Source of the DNA: Mycolicibacterium chubuense NBB4
GTDB lineage: Bacteria > Actinomycetota > Actinomycetes > Mycobacteriales > Mycobacteriaceae
Direction: 5' to 3'
DNA: 64,000 nucleotides
Assembly: GCF_000266905.1 (NCBI RefSeq)
Contig: NC_018027.1
Coordinates: 2,418,001-2,482,000 of the forward strand
In this document: in pieces, positions 8,364 through 17,791 of the stretch
Position numbering within the stretch: the stretch's first letter is position 1
How the letters are laid out: every line of letters starts with the position of its first letter
Program-made: the position numbers and the translations under genes
The notes under the pieces: generated by a model
What the model was told of the DNA's origin: nothing
Databases searched by the model: none
The model's input: only the letters and a program-made list of their open reading frames with translations

Positions 8364-9293
8364 GTGCTGGATTTGCGCGTCATCGTCCCCGGCGACCTTC
8401 GCGACGCCGTCCTCGGCGTCTTGCGCCGCCAGGTCGGGGTGGCGCACATCCTGGTGCACCGGGGCGCGGCTATCGACCCCGACGGGGACGAGATCTCGGC
8501 CGTCATCGCGCGCGAGTCCGCCAACGACGTCATCAAGGAACTCAAGGCGCTCGATGCGCAGCACCGCGGCGCGATCACCCTGACCGTGCTGGACACCGTG
8601 CTGTCGAGCACCGCTCACGAGGCCGAGGACCGAGCCGAGGGCGATCCCGCCGACGCGCTGGTGTGGGACGAGCTGATCACGCGCACCCGCGAGGAGTCGA
8701 CGCTGTCGGTGACGTTCCTGATGTTCCTGACGCTGGCGTGCCTGCTGGCCGCGATCGGCGTCGTGACCGATTCGATGGTCACCGTCGTCGGCGCGATGGT
8801 CCTCGGTCCGGAGTTCGGCCCGCTGGCCGCTCTGTCGGTGGCGATCACGCAGCGGCGCGGCGAACTCGCCCGCCGCGCGCTCGTCGCGCTGCTCGTCGGC
8901 TTCCCGATCGCGATGGCCATCACCGCGCTGCTGACGCTGGCGGGGGAGGCCGTGGGCTGGCTGAGCCTGGACACCGTGCGCAAGGTTCACGAGGTCGACT
9001 TCATCTTCCAGGTCGGGCCGGTCTCGTTCGTGGTCGCACTGCTGGCCGGCGCCGCGGGAATGCTGTCGCTCGTCTCGGCCAAGTCGTCGGCGCTGGTCGG
9101 GGTGTTCATCTCCGTCACCACGGTGCCCGCGGCGGGCTTCGCCGCGGTCGCCGCGGTCCTCGGCGATTGGGACGTCGCGGCCAAGTCGGCCGCGCAGCTC
9201 GGGGTGAACCTCGTGGGCATCGTCGTCGCCGGTGTCCTCGTGCTGGTGCTGCGCCCGCGCGGCAATCCGATCCCGCGGGCAGCGCAGACTTGA
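8364..9293 (+). CDS. DUF389 family membrane protein
   Basis: A 309-residue protein. A soluble N-terminal part of roughly 110 residues (ferredoxin-like region seen in DUF389 proteins) is followed by about six hydrophobic segments; the block DSMVTVVGAMVLGPEFGPLAAL is the DUF389 hallmark. The biochemical role of this family is not established. Start GTG 8364 is the first that gives the expected VLDLRVIVPGDL N-terminus; no strong Shine-Dalgarno is visible, and leaderless translation is possible. It is transcribed away from the DeoR operon and ends 42 bases before the transglutaminase operon. Confidence 0.85.
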   Translation: MLDLRVIVPGDLRDAVLGVLRRQVGVAHILVHRGAAIDPDGDEISAVIARESANDVIKELKALDAQHRGAITLTVLDTVLSSTAHEAEDRAEGDPADALVWDELITRTREESTLSVTFLMFLTLACLLAAIGVVTDSMVTVVGAMVLGPEFGPLAALSVAITQRRGELARRALVALLVGFPIAMAITALLTLAGEAVGWLSLDTVRKVHEVDFIFQVGPVSFVVALLAGAAGMLSLVSAKSSALVGVFISVTTVPAAGFAAVAAVLGDWDVAAKSAAQLGVNLVGIVVAGVLVLVLRPRGNPIPRAAQT

Positions 9294-9335
9294 CGGAACT
9301 GCGGTGGCGCATCCCGTGTGATGGGATCTAGCGCT

Positions 9336-12300
9336 ATGGGTATCAAGGTGGCCCTGGAGCATCGCACCAGGTACACGTTCGACCGCCTCGTCGAGGTGTA
9401 CCCGCATGTCGTGCGCCTGCGGCCCGCGCCCCACTCGCGCACGCCGATCGAGGCCTACTCGCTGCAGGTCGAGCCGGCAGACCACTTCGTCAACTGGCAA
9501 CAGGACGCGTTCGGCAACTTCCTGGCCCGCCTGGTCTTCCCGACCCGCGCCCGCAGCCTGTCCATCACCGTCGGACTGATCGCCGACCTGAAGGTCATCA
9601 ATCCCTTCGACTTCTTCATCGAGGATTACGCCGAGCAGTTCGGCTTCGCCTACCCCAAGACGCTGGCCGACGACCTCGACCCGTATCTGAGACCGGTCGA
9701 CGAGCACGGTGAGGGATCCGGGCCGGGCGATCTCGCCGAGGCGTGGGTGAAGAACTTCTCCGCGGCCTCCGGTACCCGGACCATCGACTTCCTGGTCGCG
9801 CTCAACCGCGCGGTCAACACCGACGTCGGCTACAGCGTGCGCATGGAACCGGGCGTGCAGACCCCGGATTTCACGTTGCGGACCGGAATCGGGTCGTGCC
9901 GGGACTCGGCCTGGCTGCTGGTGTCGATCCTGCGTCAGATGGGGTTGGCGGCGCGTTTCGTCTCCGGTTATCTGGTGCAGCTGACCTCCGACGTCGAAGC
10001 GCTCGACGGTCCGTCGGGACCCGCGGCCGACTTCACCGACCTGCACGCGTGGACCGAGGTCTACATTCCCGGGGCGGGCTGGATCGGTCTGGACCCGACC
10101 TCGGGGCTGTTCGCGGGCGAGGGCCACATCCCGCTGTCGGCCACTCCGCATCCGGAGTCCGCGGCCCCCATCTCCGGCGCCACCGAACCGTGCGAGACGA
10201 CGCTGGAATACAGCAACGTCGTCACCCGCATCCACGAGGATCCGCGGGTCACGCTGCCCTACTCCGACGAGTCGTGGGCGGCGATCACTGCGCTCGGCGA
10301 CAGCGTCGACGAGCGTCTGGCCGCCGGCGACGTGCGGCTCACCATCGGCGGCGAACCGACGTTCGTGTCGGTCGACCACCAGGCCGACCCGGAGTGGACC
10401 ACCGAGGCCGACGGCGCACACAAGCGCCGGTGCGCCTCCGCGCTGGCGTCCCGGCTGAAGAAGATCTGGGCGCCACAAGGTTTGGTCCAGCGCGGCCAGG
10501 GCAAGTGGTATCCCGGAGAACCGTTGCCGCGCTGGCAGATCGGGCTCATGTGGCGCACCGACGGTAAACCGCTGTGGGCCGATGAGAGCCTGCTGGCCGA
10601 CCCGTGGCCCGAACACCCCGAGCCGGCGCCACTGACCCCTGATGCCGCCCGGATTCTGCTCACCGACGTCGCCGCGGGCCTCGGGCTGCCCGCCGGCCGA
10701 GTCCGGGCGGCCTACGAGGACGCGCTGAGCCGGCTGGCCGCCTCGGTGCGCCGGCCCGCCGGCCCGCCTGTGTCCGCCGCCGACGACCTCGAGGCCGACA
10801 GCGCGGATGCCCGCGCTGCGTTGATCGGCCGCCTCGACGCACCGGTCACCGAACCGGCGGCTCACGTGTTGCCGTTGCACCGCCGCGACGACGGTGCGGG
10901 GTGGGCCAGCGCGGACTGGCGGCTGAGGCGCGGCCGGATCGTCCTGCTCGCGGGCGACTCCCCGGCCGGGCTGCGGCTTCCGCTGGACTCCATCAGCTGG
11001 ACCCCGCCGCCACCGTCGTACGAGTCCGACCCGCTTCAGAGCCGCGGTGCGCTCGCGTCCGGCGACGACGGTGACGACGCCGCCGCCCGCGAGTCCGTCG
11101 ACGACGCCGACTGGACGCCGACGACCGCCCTGGTGGCAGAGATCCGGGACGGCCTGCTGTACGTCTTCCTGCCGCCCACAGAGGAATTGGAGCATTTCGT
11201 CGACCTCGTGCACCGTATCGAGGTCGCGGCGGCCGAGGCGAGCTGCCCGGTGGTGATCGAAGGTTACGGACCGCCGACCGACCCGCGGCTGCGCTCGGTG
11301 ACCATCACGCCGGACCCGGGCGTCATCGAGGTCAACGTGGCGCCCTGCGCCGGCTTCGCCGAACAGCGCGAGCAACTCGAGACGCTCTACGAGCAGGCGC
11401 GCCTGGTCGGGCTCTGCACCGAGTCGTTCGACGTCGACGGCACCCACGGCGGTACCGGCGGCGGCAACCACATCACGCTGGGCGGCGCGACGCCGGCCGA
11501 CTCTCCGCTGCTGCGCCGCCCCGATCTGCTGGTGTCTCTGCTGACGTACTGGCAGCGCCACCCGTCGCTGTCGTACCTGTTCGCCGGCCGGTTCATCGGC
11601 ACCACGTCGCAGGCGCCCCGGGTCGACGAGGGCCGCCCCGAGTCCCTCTACGAGCTCGAGATCGCCTTCGCCGAGATCGCCCGGCTGTCGAACGGCAAGG
11701 GCGCCCCGAAGGCATGGCTGGCCGATCGTGCCCTCCGCCACCTCCTCACCGACATCACCGGCAACACCCACCGTGCCGAGTTCTGTATCGACAAGCTCTA
11801 CAGCCCCGGCAGTGCCCGCGGCCGGCTCGGCCTGCTGGAACTGCGCGGCTTCGAGATGCCGCCACACCCGCAGATGGCGATGGTGCAGTCGCTGCTCGTG
11901 CGCGCGCTGGTGGCCTGGTTCTGGGAGCAGCCGCTGCGCGCCCCGTTGATCCGCCACGGGGCGAACCTGCACGGCCGATACCTGCTGCCGCACTTCCTGA
12001 TTCAGGACATCGCCGAGGTCGCCGCCGACCTGCGCGGGTACGGGATCGCGTTCGACACCAGTTGGCTGGACCCGTTCACCGAGTTCCGGTTCCCGCGGAT
12101 CGGCACCGCGGTGTTCGGCGGCGTGGAGATCGAGTTGCGCGGCGCGATCGAGCCGTGGAACGTCCTGGGGGAGGAGGCCACCGCCGGCGGCACGGCACGC
12201 TACGTGGACTCGTCGGTGGAACGCCTCCAGGTGCGGCTGATCGGCGCCGACCGGCACCGCTTCCTCGTCACCGTCAACGGGCACCCGATTCCTATGCTCG

Positions 12301-12665
12301 CGACCGACAGCGCCGACGTGCAGGTGGGTGGTGTCCGCTACCGGGCATGGCAGCCGCCCAGCGCGCTGCACCCGACCATCACCGTTGACGGGCCGCTGCG
12401 GTTCGAGCTCGTCGACACCGCCACCGCCGTGTCACGCGGCGGCTGCACCTATCACGTCTCCCACCCCGGTGGCCGCGCCTTCGACACCCCGCCGGTCAAC
12501 GCCGTGGAGGCCGAGTCGCGGCGCGGGCGGCGCTTCGAGGCCACCGGGTTCACCCCGGGCACGGTCGATCTTGCCGTCCTGCGCGAGAAGCAGGCACGGC
12601 AATCCACCGACGTGGGCGCGCCGGGAATCCTCGATCTGCGGCGAGTGCGTACCGTGCTGCAGTAA
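9336..12665 (+). CDS. Transglutaminase-like and DUF2126 domain fusion protein
   Basis: A very large protein of 1109 residues. The N-terminal quarter has a bacterial transglutaminase N domain followed by a papain-like transglutaminase core with the triad Cys188 (GSCRDSAWLL), His237 (DLHAWTEVY) and Asp253 (GLDPTSGL). The rest is DUF2126, with IGGEPTFVSVD, QGKWYPGEPLPRWQIG and GTHGGTGGGNHITLGGA. M. tuberculosis Rv2566 is a recalled homologue. Start ATG 9336 is chosen because MGIKVALEHRT begins the domain; an ATG at 9318 would add six residues. TAATG overlap with the next gene implies coupling. Transglutaminase folds cleave or form amide bonds; the substrate here is unknown. Confidence 0.9.
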   Translation: MGIKVALEHRTRYTFDRLVEVYPHVVRLRPAPHSRTPIEAYSLQVEPADHFVNWQQDAFGNFLARLVFPTRARSLSITVGLIADLKVINPFDFFIEDYAEQFGFAYPKTLADDLDPYLRPVDEHGEGSGPGDLAEAWVKNFSAASGTRTIDFLVALNRAVNTDVGYSVRMEPGVQTPDFTLRTGIGSCRDSAWLLVSILRQMGLAARFVSGYLVQLTSDVEALDGPSGPAADFTDLHAWTEVYIPGAGWIGLDPTSGLFAGEGHIPLSATPHPESAAPISGATEPCETTLEYSNVVTRIHEDPRVTLPYSDESWAAITALGDSVDERLAAGDVRLTIGGEPTFVSVDHQADPEWTTEADGAHKRRCASALASRLKKIWAPQGLVQRGQGKWYPGEPLPRWQIGLMWRTDGKPLWADESLLADPWPEHPEPAPLTPDAARILLTDVAAGLGLPAGRVRAAYEDALSRLAASVRRPAGPPVSAADDLEADSADARAALIGRLDAPVTEPAAHVLPLHRRDDGAGWASADWRLRRGRIVLLAGDSPAGLRLPLDSISWTPPPPSYESDPLQSRGALASGDDGDDAAARESVDDADWTPTTALVAEIRDGLLYVFLPPTEELEHFVDLVHRIEVAAAEASCPVVIEGYGPPTDPRLRSVTITPDPGVIEVNVAPCAGFAEQREQLETLYEQARLVGLCTESFDVDGTHGGTGGGNHITLGGATPADSPLLRRPDLLVSLLTYWQRHPSLSYLFAGRFIGTTSQAPRVDEGRPESLYELEIAFAEIARLSNGKGAPKAWLADRALRHLLTDITGNTHRAEFCIDKLYSPGSARGRLGLLELRGFEMPPHPQMAMVQSLLVRALVAWFWEQPLRAPLIRHGANLHGRYLLPHFLIQDIAEVAADLRGYGIAFDTSWLDPFTEFRFPRIGTAVFGGVEIELRGAIEPWNVLGEEATAGGTARYVDSSVERLQVRLIGADRHRFLVTVNGHPIPMLATDSADVQVGGVRYRAWQPPSALHPTITVDGPLRFELVDTATAVSRGGCTYHVSHPGGRAFDTPPVNAVEAESRRGRRFEATGFTPGTVDLAVLREKQARQSTDVGAPGILDLRRVRTVLQ

Positions 12666-15310
12666 TGGCACGTCCCGCAACCGATCCGGCGTCCCGCCCA
12701 GGGGTGTCCGACACCGACCCGCTGCTGCCCTACGGCTCGATGCGGGCCCAGCAGACGCTGTTCGACGTGCGGCCCGGGGTGGCGCCCGTGACCGGATACG
12801 ACGAATTCGTCGACGCCGCAGGCCGCGTCAGACCCGCGTGGCAGGAGCTTGCGGACTGCGTCCGCGACCGCGGCCGGGACGGCATGGACCAGCTGCGCGC
12901 CGCAGTGCGCGATCTCGTCGACAACGACGGCATCACCTACATCCAGCTGGAGCAGCCGGTCGATGCGCCCGACGGCGAGGACTCCGCGATTCCCGGGCCG
13001 TGGCATCTGGATGCGTTGCCGTTGTTGATCGACGCGGCCGACTGGGACCGGCTCGAGGCCGGGCTGGTGCAGCGTTCGCGGCTGCTCGACGCCGTGCTGA
13101 CCGATCTCTACGGTGAGCGCCGCGCGGTCACCAGCGGTGCACTGCCCCCGCAGCTGCTGTTCGCCCATCCCGGCTACGTGCGGGCCGCCCGCGGCATCGA
13201 GGTGCCCGGACATCACCAGCTGTTCCTGCACGGCTGTGACGTCAGCAGAAACAGCGCGGGTGAGTTCTGCGTCAACGCCGACTGGACGCAGGCGCCCTCG
13301 GGCGCCGGTTACGCGCTGGCCGACCGGCGCGTCATCGCACACGCGGTTCCCGACCTCTACGAGCAGGTCGGCCCGCGGCCCGCCTCGCCGTGGGCGCAGG
13401 CCCTGCGGCTGGCCCTCATCGACGCCGCCCCCGAATCGGCCGAAGAGCCCGTGGTGGTGGTGCTCAGCCCCGGCATCCACTCCGAGACGGCCTTCGATCA
13501 GGCGTACCTGGCCGGTGTTCTCGGTCTGCCCCTGGTGGAGAGTGCCGATCTGGTGGTGCGCGACGGCAAGCTCTGGATGCGTTCGATGGGCACGCTCAAA
13601 CGCGTGGACGTGGTGCTGCGCCGCGTCGACGCCCTGTACGCAGACCCGCTCGACCTGCGGGCCGACTCGCGGCTGGGTGTGGTGGGTCTGGTGGAGGTGC
13701 TGCGCCGCGGGTCGGTGACGGTCGTCAACACGCTCGGCAGCGGCGTGCTGGAAAGTCCGGGCGTGCTGCGCTTCCTTCCCGAACTGGCCGACGAGCTGCT
13801 CGGCGAGACGCCGCTGCTCGAGTCCGTCCCGTCGTACTGGGCGGGCATCGACGTCGAGCGATCGCATCTGCTGGCCAATCTGTCGTCACTGCTCATCCGG
13901 CCCGTCACCGGCGGAGACCCGATCGTCGGGCCGGAACTGTCGGCGGCCCGGCGCGAGGAACTCGCCGCGCGCATCGCCGCCGCACCGTGGCAGTGGGTGG
14001 GGCAGGAATTGCCGCAGTTCTCCTCGGCGCCTTCGGACTCCCTGGCCGGCGGCCTGGTGTCCTCCAGTGTCGGTATGCGGCTGTTCACGGTGGCCCAACG
14101 CAGCGGGTACGCGCCGATGATCGGCGGGCTGGGGTATGTGCTGGCCCCCGGTGCCGCGGCCTATCGATTGAAGACCGTTGCAGCAAAAGATCTCTGGGTT
14201 CGGACGCCGGCTCGCGTCACGGCGGAGTCGGTGAGCCTGCCGACGCTGGCCACGTCGAGCCCGACCGTCGAGATCAGTTCGCCGCGTGTGCTCTCCGATC
14301 TGTTCTGGATCGGCCGCTACGCCGAGCGTGCCGAGCACATGGCGCGGCTGCTCACCGTCACCCGGGAGCGGTACCACGAATTCCGTTATCGCAGAACACT
14401 CGACGGCAGTGACTGCGTGCCCGTGCTGCTGACCGCGCTGGGCGCGATCACCGGGACCGACACCGGTGGCGGCGGTGATCACGCCGAGATGGTGGCCACC
14501 GCCTCGACGACGCTGTGGTCGCTGACCGTCGACCGGCACCGCCCGGGTTCGCTGGCACAGTCGGTGGAGCGCCTCGGCCTCGCCGCGCGCTCGGTGCGCG
14601 ACCAGATGTCCAACGACACCTGGATGGTGCTGTCGGCCGTCGAACGTGCGCTGCTGCACGCCGCCGAGACGCCTCCGGATTCCAAGGCCGAAGTCGAGGC
14701 CTTCCTCTCCTCGGCCAGCACGCTGACGCTCGGGGGCATGCTCGCGCTGTCCGGCGTGGTGGCCGAGTCGATGGTGCACGACGTGGGCTGGACGATGCTG
14801 GACATCGGCAAGCGCATCGAGCGGGGGCTGGCGCTGACGGCGCTGCTGCGCGCCACGCTGAGCAGAGTCCGTCAACCCGTTGCCGAACAGACCATCACCG
14901 AATCGGCGTTGGTGGTATGCGAATCGCTGGTGAGCTACCGGAGACGCAACCCCGGCCGGGTCAGCGTGGCCGGCGTGGCGGAGCTCGTGCTGTTCGACGT
15001 GGAGAATCCGCGCTCGCTCGCCTACCAGCTGGACAGGCTGCGCGCGCACCTGCGGTCGTTGCCCGGGTCGTCGGGGTCCTCGCGTCCGGAGCGCACGGTC
15101 GACGAGATCGCCACCCGGCTGCGCCGGATCGAGCCCGACGAGCTCGAGGGCGTCACCGCCGACGGCCGCCGCGAGGAGTTCGACGGGTTGCTCGCCGGTA
15201 TCCATCGCGACCTGCGGGAGCTCTCGCGCGTCATCACGGCCACACACTTGTCGCTGCCGGGCGACATGCAACCGCTGTGGGGACCCGACGAGCGGCGGGT
15301 GGTGCGGTGA
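12665..15310 (+). CDS. Circularly permuted ATP-grasp (type 2) fused to Alpha-E domain
   Basis: An 881-residue fusion. Residues roughly 90-520 form the circularly permuted ATP-grasp domain (formerly DUF404/DUF407), with RSRLLDAVLTDLYG, HLFL-like HHQLFLHGCDVSR, VVVLSPGIHSETAFDQAYLAGVLG and LGSGVLESPGVL. From about residue 538 the all-helical Alpha-E domain (formerly DUF403) begins at SPRVLSDLFWIGRYAERAEH. ATP-grasp enzymes make acyl phosphates and ligate amines or peptides, so peptide-bond formation is inferred. In many bacteria the two domains are separate genes; here, as in the recalled Rv2567, they are one. It overlaps the upstream gene by one base and the downstream transglutaminase by four. 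Confidence 0.9.
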   Translation: MARPATDPASRPGVSDTDPLLPYGSMRAQQTLFDVRPGVAPVTGYDEFVDAAGRVRPAWQELADCVRDRGRDGMDQLRAAVRDLVDNDGITYIQLEQPVDAPDGEDSAIPGPWHLDALPLLIDAADWDRLEAGLVQRSRLLDAVLTDLYGERRAVTSGALPPQLLFAHPGYVRAARGIEVPGHHQLFLHGCDVSRNSAGEFCVNADWTQAPSGAGYALADRRVIAHAVPDLYEQVGPRPASPWAQALRLALIDAAPESAEEPVVVVLSPGIHSETAFDQAYLAGVLGLPLVESADLVVRDGKLWMRSMGTLKRVDVVLRRVDALYADPLDLRADSRLGVVGLVEVLRRGSVTVVNTLGSGVLESPGVLRFLPELADELLGETPLLESVPSYWAGIDVERSHLLANLSSLLIRPVTGGDPIVGPELSAARREELAARIAAAPWQWVGQELPQFSSAPSDSLAGGLVSSSVGMRLFTVAQRSGYAPMIGGLGYVLAPGAAAYRLKTVAAKDLWVRTPARVTAESVSLPTLATSSPTVEISSPRVLSDLFWIGRYAERAEHMARLLTVTRERYHEFRYRRTLDGSDCVPVLLTALGAITGTDTGGGGDHAEMVATASTTLWSLTVDRHRPGSLAQSVERLGLAARSVRDQMSNDTWMVLSAVERALLHAAETPPDSKAEVEAFLSSASTLTLGGMLALSGVVAESMVHDVGWTMLDIGKRIERGLALTALLRATLSRVRQPVAEQTITESALVVCESLVSYRRRNPGRVSVAGVAELVLFDVENPRSLAYQLDRLRAHLRSLPGSSGSSRPERTVDEIATRLRRIEPDELEGVTADGRREEFDGLLAGIHRDLRELSRVITATHLSLPGDMQPLWGPDERRVVR

Positions 15311-16206
15311 CCAGCCGGGCTTACGAAATCACCCACCGCACGCAGTACACATACTCCGACGTGGTCACCAGTTCCTACGGTCGTGGCTTCCTCACCCCCA
15401 GGGACTCGGCCCGCCAACGCTGCCTGTTCCACGAAGTGACCATCGACCCGGAGGCGGCCGACAGCTCCACCAGCCGCGACGCGTACGGCAACCTCAGTAC
15501 GTATTTCCACGTCACGCAACGGCATCGCAGGCTGAGCATCACCAGCCGGTCGATCGTCGAGGTGGACCGGCCGGCGCCGGACCGCTACGACGGCTCCTCG
15601 TCGCGTGCGCCGTGGGAGATCGCCCGTCCCGTCGGGCCCGGCGGGGCGCTCGCCGCCGAGTTCACCCTCGATCTGCAACCGCCCGAGATCACCGACGGCG
15701 TCCGCGCCTATGCCGCACCGAGTTTTGTCGCGGGCCGACCGCTGATCGACGTGCTGCGTGACCTGACCGCGAGGATCCACGCCGACTTCACCTACCGGTC
15801 CGGGTCGACCACGGTGTCGACCCAGGTGAGCGAGGTTTTGGCGGCGCGGGAAGGGGTATGTCAGGACTTCGCGCGGCTAGCGATCGCCTGCCTGCGTGCC
15901 AACGGTCTGGCAGCCAGCTACGTTTCCGGGTACCTGGCCACGGACCCTCCCCCTGGGAAGGAACGCATGGTGGGCGTCGACGCGACACACGCATGGGCAT
16001 CGGTGTGGACGCCGCAGGGCCTGTGGTTGGGGCTGGACCCGACCAACGATCAAATGGTCGACGAGCGTTACGTCACGGTCGGTTTCGGACGCGACTACGC
16101 CGACATCCCGCCGCTGCGCGGCATCATCTACACCGACTCGGAGAGCAGCGCCATCGATGTCTCCGTCGACGTGGCGCCCTACGAAGGAGGGATGTCGCAT
16201 GCGTGA
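15307..16206 (+). CDS. Transglutaminase-like protease/ligase
   Basis: A 299-residue protein. Residues 1-80 are the transglutaminase N domain (YEITHRTQYTYSDVV, YGNLSTYFHV) and the core holds the papain-like triad Cys185 (GVCQDFARLA), His228 (DATHAWASVW) and Asp244 (GLDPTND). GTG 15307 overlaps the ATP-grasp stop as GTGA. A second copy of this fold in the operon, without the DUF2126 part, suggests that the two enzymes act at different steps, for example peptide trimming versus transfer; that is inference. Rv2569c is the recalled M. tuberculosis counterpart. Confidence 0.9.
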   Translation: MTSRAYEITHRTQYTYSDVVTSSYGRGFLTPRDSARQRCLFHEVTIDPEAADSSTSRDAYGNLSTYFHVTQRHRRLSITSRSIVEVDRPAPDRYDGSSSRAPWEIARPVGPGGALAAEFTLDLQPPEITDGVRAYAAPSFVAGRPLIDVLRDLTARIHADFTYRSGSTTVSTQVSEVLAAREGVCQDFARLAIACLRANGLAASYVSGYLATDPPPGKERMVGVDATHAWASVWTPQGLWLGLDPTNDQMVDERYVTVGFGRDYADIPPLRGIIYTDSESSAIDVSVDVAPYEGGMSHA

Positions 16207-17284
16207 CTTCACCTGTCCCAATTGCGGTCAGCGTCTGGCCTTCGAGAATTCGGTGTGCCTGAATTGCGGTAGCTCGCTCGGGTTTTCGCTCGACGACATG
16301 GCACTGCTGGTGATCGCGCCGCCCGAAGAGAGCGAACACGCCGGCGCGGTCGACGAGAGCCGCTTCCAATTGTGCGCGAACATGCATCTGGCCGAATGCA
16401 ATTGGCTGGTCGAAAAGGGGCCGATCGCCAAGCTGTGTGTGTCGTGTGCGTTGACCCGCACCAGGCCCAACGATGCCGACACGATCGCGCTGGCGGCGTT
16501 CGCGGCGGCGGAGCGGGCGAAGCGCCGGTTGATCGCCGAGCTGCACGAACTCAAGCTCCCGATCGTCGGGCGCGACGAGGACCCGCAGTTCGGCCTGGCG
16601 TTCGACTTGCTGTCCAGTCAGTTCGAGAAGGTGTTCACCGGCCACCACAACGGCGTGATCACGCTGGATCTGGCCGAGGGCGACGATGTGCACCGCGAGC
16701 AGTTGCGCGTCTCGATGGACGAGCCGTACCGCACGCTGCTGGGGCATTTCCGCCACGAGATCGGCCACTACTACTTCTACCGTCTGGTCAGCACGTCACG
16801 GGACTACCTGACTCGGTTCAACGAACTGTTCGGCGACCCCGATCTGGACTATCAGGCGGCGCTGGACCGCCACTACAGCGAGGGCGCCCCGCCGGGGTGG
16901 GAGAACGAGCACGTCTCGTCCTACGCCACCATGCATCCCGCCGAGGACTGGGCCGAGACGTTCGCGCACTACCTGCACATCCGGGACACGCTCGACACCG
17001 CCGCGGCGTTCGGCTTCGCGCCGGCCACCGCGACCTACGATCGACGAGTTCTGGGGCCCAGCGGGTTCGACACGCTCATCGAGATGTGGTTGCCGCTGTC
17101 CTGGGCGCTGAACATGGTCAATCGATCGATGGGCAGGGATGACCTGTACCCGTTCGTGCTTCCGCCCGCGGTGCTGGAGAAGATGCGGTTCCTCCACGCC
17201 GTCCTCGACGAGATCACCTCGGACCCGAAGAAACTCGCCGAGGTCGGCGCGCCCTCCCCGGAGCAGAAGCAACAGCTCGGTTGA
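16199..17284 (+). CDS. Zinc-ribbon, putative zinc-dependent metallopeptidase
   Basis: A 361-residue protein. An N-terminal zinc ribbon (Cys6, Cys9, Cys20, Cys23) and a second cysteine cluster (CANMHLAEC and LCVSC) precede an HExxH metalloprotease motif, His186-Glu187-His190 in HEIGHYYFYR, with a downstream HPAEDWAETFAHYLH that could provide the third ligand. This matches the family annotated as putative zinc-binding metallopeptidase. ATG 16199 has GGAGG eight bases upstream and overlaps the transglutaminase stop by eight bases, so it belongs to the same operon. It may remove or process the product of the ATP-grasp/transglutaminase enzymes. Confidence 0.87.
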   Translation: MRDFTCPNCGQRLAFENSVCLNCGSSLGFSLDDMALLVIAPPEESEHAGAVDESRFQLCANMHLAECNWLVEKGPIAKLCVSCALTRTRPNDADTIALAAFAAAERAKRRLIAELHELKLPIVGRDEDPQFGLAFDLLSSQFEKVFTGHHNGVITLDLAEGDDVHREQLRVSMDEPYRTLLGHFRHEIGHYYFYRLVSTSRDYLTRFNELFGDPDLDYQAALDRHYSEGAPPGWENEHVSSYATMHPAEDWAETFAHYLHIRDTLDTAAAFGFAPATATYDRRVLGPSGFDTLIEMWLPLSWALNMVNRSMGRDDLYPFVLPPAVLEKMRFLHAVLDEITSDPKKLAEVGAPSPEQKQQLG

Positions 17285-17291
17285 CCGCCGG

Positions 17292-17765
17292 TCAACGTGT
17301 GGCGCCGTCGGCGAGGAGCCGCCGCGCTTCGGCTGCGCCGTCGAGTGCCCGGGTGGTGCGCGCGGTGATCTGCCACCGGCCGTCTGTGCGGTGCAACTCG
17401 AAGTGATTCGCGCCGGCCCGCGCAGGCACGAATCGTCCGCCGCGGTGCACGAGGAGCACCGACTCGCACACCGCCACCGCGTGGTCGCCGTCGACGGTCA
17501 CGACCGCCGGGCCGAGGAAGTGGCAGCAGCCGGTGCCGATCAAGCTCTGGTGTTCCGGCGAGCGCACCATGGCGGCCACGTCAGCGCGACTGCGCATCGT
17601 CCAGCCCTCGACCTCGTAGCTGCCGTCGTCGGCCCACAGCTCTGCGGCGGCGTCGGCCGCACCGGCATCCACCAACGGTCCGTAGCGGGCGATCATCCGT
17701 TCGATCGCGCGTTCGTCCTCGATGCGTGCAAGTCGCCGCTCCAGTTCGGCCAGTCGCTCATCCAC
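17292..17765 (-). CDS. SnoaL/NTF2-like family protein
   Basis: A 157-residue protein that starts with a coiled helix (MDERLAELERRLARIEDERAIERMI) and continues as a cone-shaped NTF2-like fold typical of SnoaL_4 proteins (YGPLVDAGAADAAAELWADDGSYEVEG). Such proteins include polyketide cyclases, dehydratases and non-enzymatic binders; the specific function is not evident. Start GTG 17765 is the only in-frame start near the first helix. It converges on the metallopeptidase gene with seven bases between stops and lies 27 bases downstream of the minus-strand SDR, so the two may be co-transcribed. Confidence 0.8.
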   Translation of the reverse strand: MDERLAELERRLARIEDERAIERMIARYGPLVDAGAADAAAELWADDGSYEVEGWTMRSRADVAAMVRSPEHQSLIGTGCCHFLGPAVVTVDGDHAVAVCESVLLVHRGGRFVPARAGANHFELHRTDGRWQITARTTRALDGAAEARRLLADGATR

Positions 17766-17791
17766 CCGTCAAGGTCTACCCGAGCGCCGCG

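Noticed and set aside
8223..12371. A 1382-codon open frame on the minus strand
   Set aside because: It is antisense to the DUF389 and transglutaminase-DUF2126 genes; the high-GC codon pattern leaves the opposite strand open. The translation is Arg/Gly/Asp-rich and shows no domain.
15835..15859. GTTT-N15-GGGTAT, a full SigF consensus match on the plus strand
   Set aside because: It lies inside the transglutaminase coding sequence, about 340 bases before the metallopeptidase start, over the codons for the catalytic GVC motif region; one chance match in 64 kb is not surprising. An internal promoter is possible but unsupported.
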